Shown one piece after another: positions 57,271-64,000 of a stretch of 64,000 nt of DNA. Below the pieces are notes generated by a model. It searched no databases and was not told where the DNA came from. It worked only from the letters and a program-made list of their open reading frames with translations. Every line of letters starts with the position of its first letter. The first letter of the stretch is position 1. Source of the DNA: Cricetomys ansorgei (Eukaryota; Chordata; Mammalia; Rodentia; Nesomyidae); assembly GCA_026225945.1 (NCBI GenBank), contig JAMJFZ010001657.1, positions 3,072,001-3,136,000 of the forward strand, given 5' to 3'. The position numbers and the translations under genes were made by a program.

Positions 57271-60200
57271 TTGGTGGAAAATGGCCCATAGAGAATGAGA
57301 AAGCCATTTGCTTCCTCTGTGCTGGAGGGTAGGAGATGCAGAGGGAACGTGTGTAGGTGGGAACAGGACTAGCCTTGGGCAATTCCAGTACCCAGCTGCC
57401 TTTGGTTCTCTCTCCACGCTCAGCTTGTCCCCTTAACCAGATGCGGCCCTGTCACCTCACCCCATCAGAGGAAACCAGCAGTGTGGGAGAGGAACTAGGG
57501 ACAAATGCTAAGCAGTCTGCACAACCGGACTTTAGGGTACAGCCCTTTTATTCTATGTGACCTTAGGAATAACATGTCTCTCCTCTGGACCACCATTTGT
57601 CCACTGGAAAGTGAGGAATAAGACCAAAGCAGAGACTATAAACCCCAGTGTCAGAGCCTAAATAGGGTTGGTGACATATGTAAAGAAGGCTGGATAGGTG
57701 ACTCCACAGTATTGCAGTCATCCTGAAGGTGCAGCATATCAGCCCAGGCATACGCTGCCGCAGGGAAGCCGAGCTTACAGAATAAGCCAGTGAGCTGCAC
57801 TGAAGGAGCTGAACCTCACAGGACAGGAGAGCAGTGGCTTTTCGTCCCAATCACTTCATAAGGATTTCTCTGCTCCGTACTTCATGACATCTTAGGAACA
57901 GACCAAATTCCTCAACCTTCCGATCACATTCCACCTAAGAACAGCTTCATTTTAAAATATGACTCATCATCTAGTTTTAACTAATTCCGTATAATTAGTC
58001 TTCAAGCTACGCCCACCTCCCTGTTCAGGTCTGAACTTTCGCTCTGCTTCTTCTCCAGCTGCCAGCTCTAAGGCTATGTGGGTATTGGTGGCCTCCAAGA
58101 GCAGGTGTCCCAATGCTAGTTCTGTGGGTTCTTAGGGCTCACTAAGAACAAACAGTGGGTCCCAGGACTCCTGATCCAGGGTGTTTTCTAGCAGCTCCTT
58201 ACCCTTGTCTCTGAGACTGGAGCCCACTTACCTCGGCAGGCTGCTCTCCCCAGTGAAGCCTCCATTCAGCTTGCCTGTAACTCAGCTTTCTTCTGTTCCT
58301 TCTGTTTGACCAACAGGAAATTCCATTCAGCGAATAAGGCCAGTCAAGTTTGGCCAATGATACCACTGTCTCCTGGTCACTGTGGACAGTCCCAACCTGT
58401 GTCCTGTCTGTGGAATTCTCCAGGCAACGTCAATTTCCCTGGGAGACCATACCAAAGATGGGTCTGTAGGCACAGTGAGGCCCATCAGGAGATGACATGC
58501 TGTTCTCTCTCTAAGACTTGGGCCTTCCCCACCCCAGGCCACCCACAGGTTCTTGAAGACCCCTGGGTCAAAGAACTGCAACTATCCCAAGAGGTCTGTG
58601 GGTTTACTTCTACATTCTGTGTGTCCCTTCTGAGTTGTCCCTTACATGGCTGTGTAGACGATTGGCTTTGCTGTCACTTGGCAAGACCCACACTGTGATG
58701 TCTTGTAACTGGACTACAGTTGTATCTACACCACTTCTTGCTCTCTGTTTTTAGACATTGAGAACACCTACTAGTGTGATATTAAAAATCTGGAATTCTG
58801 GGTAAAACTTTCACATTTTTATAGACTAGCTCCAAGTTCTTCCATAGTGCATGAGCCATGGGCCATGCATTGCCTATAAACTTCCATTCAGTTATGAGCA
58901 GATCCTGCCAGGCTGAGCACTGAGCTTCCTCTCAGCCCTTATCATTTGAGAATTTATCACTGTCTGAGATGTAGTAAAAAGCACCAGATGTATCTATGGC
59001 TAACAGAAGCTCTAGATTTGTACCATCCTAATCTGGCTTCATCAGTATCCTGTACAAATAAGAGATGGGGGGAGGGCCAGCAGAGGGCAGGAGAGAGTAA
59101 CCTGGTCTTGGCTTCTGTTTGGGAGTGATCCTCATGAATTCAGATCATGGTCCAGCAGATGGTCTGGAGGTCAGACACAGCATCCTACAGCGATCTGGAA
59201 GACCTAAGTTTTTGGGCAGCATTGGTCTCAGATCACTTTACCATTGGAACAGTAGAAACATAACACCATACATTGATTTTTTTAAAAAAATTGCTATTGA
59301 GAAGACATAGTGCTTATGTTTTAAAAACAAGTCTTGGTTCTGGAGTCAGCTTCTGTCTCTCCTTTATGCACACGAGGTACAAATTTCACAGTCTCATCTC
59401 TTGGACAGGAGTTGAAGCTACTTTATGGGTTATTTGAGCCGCCTAACTCTTCTGTAGTACTCTTTGCAATGCCCTACACAGGAGGCAATAGCTTTGCCCG
59501 GGACAGAGGCTCAGAACTTCTCATAGTTTTCTCTTGTTAGAAAGTTATGTTATTTAGCCAGGGTCAGCTTCAGTGGGTTCAGCTACTGGCCATTCTGGCA
59601 TCTGGATCTGCAGAGACCAGTCTGAATTCCTCGGCCATGTAACAGCTTGGAAGGTTTAAAGACAGCTGTCAGCTGCCACCTGTGATTACTTCTAAACTCT
59701 TCATTTGTTATGATCCAAAAGGACAAGCAGGGAAAGCAGGCTCCTCACGACATGTGGGGTGTAGACACCCAACACTCCTGTTTGCCTGACTCCTTAGAGA
59801 GAACAGCCCTTGAGCTCTGCAAGCTCTCCAGCCAGGACCTCAGGTGGCAGGGCATGGTAGAGATGATTCTTTGAATATGGCTTGGGTCACATTATCAATC
59901 AAATGCTCTGCTTGACTGGATTATCCTGGGATTTGATGGTTCCTGCACTGTGGTATAAGATTTTTTAAATATCCCTTTAAAAAGCTTAGCAGCAAATGTA
60001 CAGAAGAGTATAAAAACAAATATAGTCACTTAATGAGTGATCACGATGACAGACCTCTCTGGTCAAGAGCAGAGCAGCACCTGCCCGTCACATCAGGTGC
60101 AGGGCCCTTTCCTCTATTCTTACAAGTATTGATTTTCGTTATGTTCTTTTCCTTGTTTATCTCTATCTTTCGCCCCCAATGGGCAGTCCTCCAAACAACT

Positions 60201-60290
60201 GATGGTTAGTTTCTTTCCACTTTGAACCTCATATGGAATTTACTGTCATTTTTCTCTATAACTGCTTCTGCTGAATATTGGGCATTGGCT
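57271..60290. other. Intergenic sequence without recognised features
   Basis: About 3 kb of apparently unique sequence. The longest frame (58306-58698, + strand, 130 codons) is Cys/Trp/Pro-rich without a recognisable domain and with no splice or promoter context. No repeat family or RNA gene was recognised. Confidence 0.5.
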
Positions 60291-60292
60291 GG

Positions 60293-60410
60293 TTTGTTTG
60301 TGAGAGGGTCTCCTCACTCTGTGCCCTAGACTGGTCTTGAATACTCAATCCTCCTGCCTTAACCTCTGGAGTGCTGACATTATTGTCCTGTATTACCACT
60401 GCTAGCTTTT
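60293..60410 (-). mobile_element. Diverged B1-like SINE
   Basis: 'gtgagagggtctcctcactc' to 'gtattaccactgctagct'. Confidence 0.6.
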
Positions 60411-60499
60411 TCCTATGTTGTTTTGACAGATTTCCCTATTAAAGACATCTTGTTGGAATCCTAATTTGAATTCTAATTAGCTATTCTAATATCACTTTG

Positions 60500-60837
60500 T
60501 AGAGTGTGTGCATGCATGGATCTTCTTGTATGTGTAGAAACACATACGTGCACCAGTGTGGAGGTCAGAGATCAACCTTAGCTGTTGCTCTTCAGGTGCC
60601 ATTCACCTTGCTTTTTTGTTCATTTGGGTTGGGGGGCATAAGTCTCTCAATGGCTTGGAGCTTGCTGATTCAAGTGGACTGGCTGGTCAGCAAGGTCTGA
60701 CAGGATCTGCTTGTCTCTGCTGTCCTAACATTGGCATTGCAATATGAACCACTGTACCTGGATCCTGGAGATCAGACTCCAGTCATCTTGCTTTCATTAC
60801 AAGCACTTAATCAGCTGGCCCACCTTCCCAGCCCCAT
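60500..60837 (-). mobile_element. Composite B2/B3-related SINE
   Basis: Reverse element: 'gtgtgcatgcatggatcttc', 'cagtgtggaggtcagagatc', an internal B1-like 'cctaacattggcattgcaat', and 'cagctggcccaccttcccag' at the end. Confidence 0.6.
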
Positions 60838-60855
60838 AATCACCCTCATAACCAT

Positions 60856-60912
60856 ATGTCTGTAAACGCCCTGTCTATATCATCCACATGTCTGTAAACG
60901 CCCTGTCTATAT
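60856..60912. repeat. 32-base tandem duplication
   Basis: A 25-base segment beginning ATGTCTGTAAACGCCCTGTC is repeated exactly at 60856-60880 and 60888-60912, period 32. Confidence 0.95.
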
Positions 60913-61299
60913 TGTCCTTAGGAAATTGGAAAAGCATCTCATGTAGCGGGTCTTGGATAGCCCTTCACCAAACATCCCTTCTGGCAGAGATCACTCCAAT
61001 ATTCAGCATTCGTTGGCACACTCCACCAGCTGCAAATCCTCTTGATTTTGTCTTAATCTGGGAAATATTTTCTTCCTTGCTCACATGACTATTAAAACAC
61101 ACCTTGTTTGAAGTGCAGATAAGATAAGTATTTTTGGCATCTTCCTGGTCTACCAGTCCTGCAGCCTTGAAGGAAAGGAAGCAAAGCTTGGGGACCATAC
61201 ATAAAGCAAGCCCTTGGTCGTCATGATTTCATCTGGGACTGACAGCAAACTCACCACCTCTAGAGTTCTAGAAATTCGTCGTAGACCTTTGGAAAATCA

Positions 61300-62400
61300 G
61301 AACCACAAATTCATATCCCTTGTCTTGCTTTCCGTGCTTCCCAGAAGCACTTGAGGGGTCTCTTCACAGATTCTCAGTACCCAGGTATCCTTCACATGGT
61401 TCAGGAAGTCAGGACTCACCCATGTCAGGAGCCAGCTCTACAACAGAGAGGGGATGGGGACAAAGTCCTTAACGGCCAGCTTTGAGAGACTGGTGGATGA
61501 CATCACATGTGACTTTGAGTGGTAGGCATGGGATCGAGGGCCCAAGGATGTCAGGGACAGCACACTTGTTGGAGAAATGAACCGTAAGGCTCCTAGGGAG
61601 GCAGCAGCCAGAAAAGCTGTAACTGGTCCACTTTGTCCACCTGAAACAGGACAGTGGGACTGCAGATGGAGCAGCTGAGCAACATCCTAAATGAGCTTAG
61701 GGTGTCGATACAGGCTGTATCAGAGTATGGGAGAGGGGGCTCCGTCCCATAGCAAGAAGATCAGCTGTGAAGAGGGGGCATCATGGAAAAGTGGGTAAGA
61801 GAACCTGATTGGAGGTCTGACGTGAGGTGAGTGGTCTGTGGTAGGTAGAGGAAGGCACTGAGTGTCAGGTCTAGCAAATAGATGCACAGGAGAGGGTGAC
61901 AGTACGGCCTGGGGATGTGGTACAGTCTGCTGAAGAGGATCAGAGGGGCAGGAAGGAGCAGTTGGGCCAGGAGGGGTGTCCCCCTTGAAGGTGCTGGGCA
62001 GCAGGAAAACATGAGTCACTGGAGGACAGAGAAGATGGTTGTTGGAGAGAGTAACAGACCCAGGTCTGTGACTGTCAGCCTTTTGGTGGTTGACAGTGAT
62101 AAGTTTGGTGTCTGGTTTCCCACATGGCCATAGATAGAACAGGCGGAGGAACTAGGCAGGAGACAGCCATTTGGGATAAGGAGAAGGGTGGCCGGTGAAA
62201 AGAGGTCCAGGACGGATGAGATCTGTAAGGAGAAAGCGAGGGTCAGCATCCTTGGTGATGGCAGCTCCAGGGACCGAGCGTTCAGGATGGTGGTGGGACA
62301 CGGCAAGGAGCATGATGAGGATGGAGGGAGGCAAAGGAGCTGGCAGAGCAGGGGGAGGGCTGGAGATTTCTGCTGCTGATTCACAGCCTCCCCTTTAGTG
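61300..62400. other. Unexplained purine-rich segment
   Basis: About 1.1 kb, clearly G/A-rich on the + strand, with overlapping open frames on the - strand (61720-62019 and 62016-62384) that are Pro/Ser/Leu-rich. I recognise neither a repeat family nor a protein. The composition can leave long open frames by chance. Confidence 0.4.
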
Positions 62401-62659
62401 ATCTGATCTCACTAAACACACAGAAACCCTGAGGCGCTCTGGTCATAAGCCAGGAGCACACTGCGGGCAGGCACTTCCAGGGTCCTATTCAGCTTCTTTC
62501 CTGGTAACTGGGCCCCGGGAGGCAGAGGGAGTTTACTAATCAACAAGAACTCATCCATCTCCACAACATGCAGTGTGGTATGGAATAGACATGTGACACG
62601 CACCACCATCCAGACTGAAACAACAGCTGCAGGATAATGTTCACTTAAAAGGCAGTTAT

Positions 62660-62862
62660 GGGGCTGGAGAGATGGCTGCTCTTCCAGAGGTCCTGAGTTC
62701 AATTCCCAGCACCCACACGGTAGCTCACAACTGTCTCTAACTGTAGTCCCACGGGATCTAATGCTCTTTTCTGCTGTGCATACAGCACAACAGTTTGTCC
62801 GTGCAGACAAAACACCCATATGCATAAAATACATAAGTAAATCTTTAAAAAAAAAATAAGAG
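62660..62862 (+). mobile_element. B2 SINE
   Basis: 'ggggctggagagatggctgc' to 'cataagtaaatctttaaaaa'. A short deletion removes the usual 'cagtggttaagagcactg' part. Confidence 0.92.
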
Positions 62863-63840
62863 CCAGCTATATTGTAATGCTCACTAGCCAACTACATGTC
62901 CAGACTTAACGCTCACAAGTGTTTCACTGTAGTTGAGTTACTTGATACCAAACATCAAAATTCACTCTAGGCTAGGGGAGACTTCTAGAGCCCTGGACAA
63001 GAATGTCAAACCCCATCCATGCATAGTACAGAATGCTTCTTCCTATACATATACACTCACGGTTATGTTTAATTCATAAACTATACACAATGAAAGAGTA
63101 ATATAGCCATTAATACATTGGGACAATGACAGTCATATACTCTGACAAAAGTTATCTACAAGTTATAGACTATTTCTGAATTTTTTATTTAATATTTTTA
63201 GACTGAAGTTCATAGCAGGTGACAGGTTGTAGAAAGGAAAACTGCTAATAAAAGTGTGGGGGGTTGCGGGGGGACTCTGAGCCTTCTAGTGTTGCATTTA
63301 AAACAACCATTGCCTCTGGCTCTCCAAGGATGTGGAATCTGAACTTGGATGATGTGGAGGGAGGGAGGTGATGTTTTTTTTCCCTTTCAAAAGAAGCACA
63401 TGAGAATTGTTCTCTGTGTCTCTGTGGTTATGAGAACACAGACATCTGACCTCAAAGAAGGAGAAGACAAAGGCTTATGCTTTCTGCTTTTATACAGTTC
63501 TCTGGGATTTTGATTTGTCTTAGAAGAGAGAGAACAGCCACCCCTGCCGACTTTGGGGGACTGGAAAGCTGCTCTTACATACCAACAGCAGCAGCTCCAT
63601 TCTTTTGCAAGCTTTCCTCGAGAAGCACCTCTCCTTCCCAAGGAACCCAGAGCCACAGCCCCTACCTACTTGTGCTTTCAACAGTGGGGCTGTGGGGAGA
63701 GGTCCCACAGGCTGAGCACTGGGCGTCCTTGGAGTCTGAAGAGGCCAAGGCTTCCCACCTGCCTTCCAATCCAGCCTTTTCTTTCTCTTTCTCTTCTTTT
63801 TCTTTTTTGTTTTCATTTTCTTTCCTTTAAAAAATTTTTT
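62863..63840. other. Intergenic sequence without recognised features
   Basis: Apparently unique sequence with a G-rich patch at 63258-63273 and a pyrimidine-rich stretch at 63777-63830 leading into the terminal SINE. No gene was recognised. Confidence 0.5.
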
Positions 63841-63846
63841 TTCTGC

Positions 63847-63849
63847 TAT

Positions 63850-63884
<35 letters not shown>

Positions 63885-64000
63885 TCTTTTTGTTTTCCAA
63901 GACATGGTTTCTCTTTATAGCTCTGGCTGCCCTGATCTCACTCTGTAGATCAGGCTGTCCTCAAACTCACAGATATCCACCTGCCTCTGCCTCCTGAGTG
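63847..64000 (-). mobile_element. B1 SINE with (TTTA)n tail, cut by window end
   Basis: (TTTA)n at 63847-63885, then reverse B1 from 'ccaagacatggtttctcttt' to 'cctctgcctcctgagtg', where the window stops. Confidence 0.9.

Noticed and set aside
58306..58698. 130-codon + strand frame in the intergenic region
   Set aside because: No domain, no splice or promoter context and an unusual Cys/Trp content; consistent with chance.
53466..64000. Expected 3' end of Scara3 (next gene by human synteny)
   Set aside because: No collagen-like Gly-X-Y repeat or other recognisable Scara3 sequence was seen on either strand; the gene is probably beyond the right edge.

Overview
The window is nuclear DNA from a muroid rodent. 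It is dense in rodent SINEs (B1, B2/B3, B4/ID), antisense-oriented MaLR-type LTRs, L1 fragments and a URR1-like hAT element, and its three genes have multi-exon structures with GT-AG splice sites. SINE texture does not settle the species. I lean towards a cricetid (hamster, vole or deer mouse) over Mus, mainly from the PBK C-terminus, with low confidence.

Layout. (1) 1-9.5 kb, + strand: the last six coding exons of Pbk (PDZ-binding kinase/TOPK). The start codon exon lies left of the window. (2) 9.5-11.1 kb: a short tail-to-tail gap with one SINE. (3) 11.1-27.7 kb, - strand: complete coding sequence of Esco2, the cohesin (SMC3) acetyltransferase, 10 coding exons giving 592 residues, with a CpG-rich promoter at 27.45-27.96 kb. 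(4) 28.0-29.4 kb: AT-rich gap with one B2. (5) 29.3-53.5 kb, + strand: complete Ccdc25, 9 coding exons giving 208 residues, with a second CpG-rich promoter and a likely polyadenylation signal at 53,442. (6) 53.5-64 kb: no coding gene recognised. It holds an L1 3' end with a nested B1, several SINEs, and an unexplained purine-rich stretch near 61.3-62.4 kb.

The order Pbk(+) Esco2(-) Ccdc25(+) matches, from memory, the conserved block at human 8p21. Pbk and Esco2 are proliferation genes (mitotic kinase; S-phase cohesion establishment). The Esco2 promoter shows a CCAAT box and a CDE-spacer-CHR arrangement typical of cell-cycle genes, plus an upstream ZNF143-type SBS motif. Ccdc25 is functionally separate (NFACT-R domain/coiled-coil protein, described as a sensor of extracellular DNA traps).

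No previously undescribed system was found. The most useful observations are the rodent PBK C-terminus that lacks the human T-x-V PDZ ligand, the Esco2 promoter grammar, a uniform antisense orientation of all intronic LTRs, and several insertion events with readable target-site duplications. All coordinates come from reading splice sites and reading frames by eye. Repeat boundaries are accurate to about 10-20 bases unless a target-site duplication is given.
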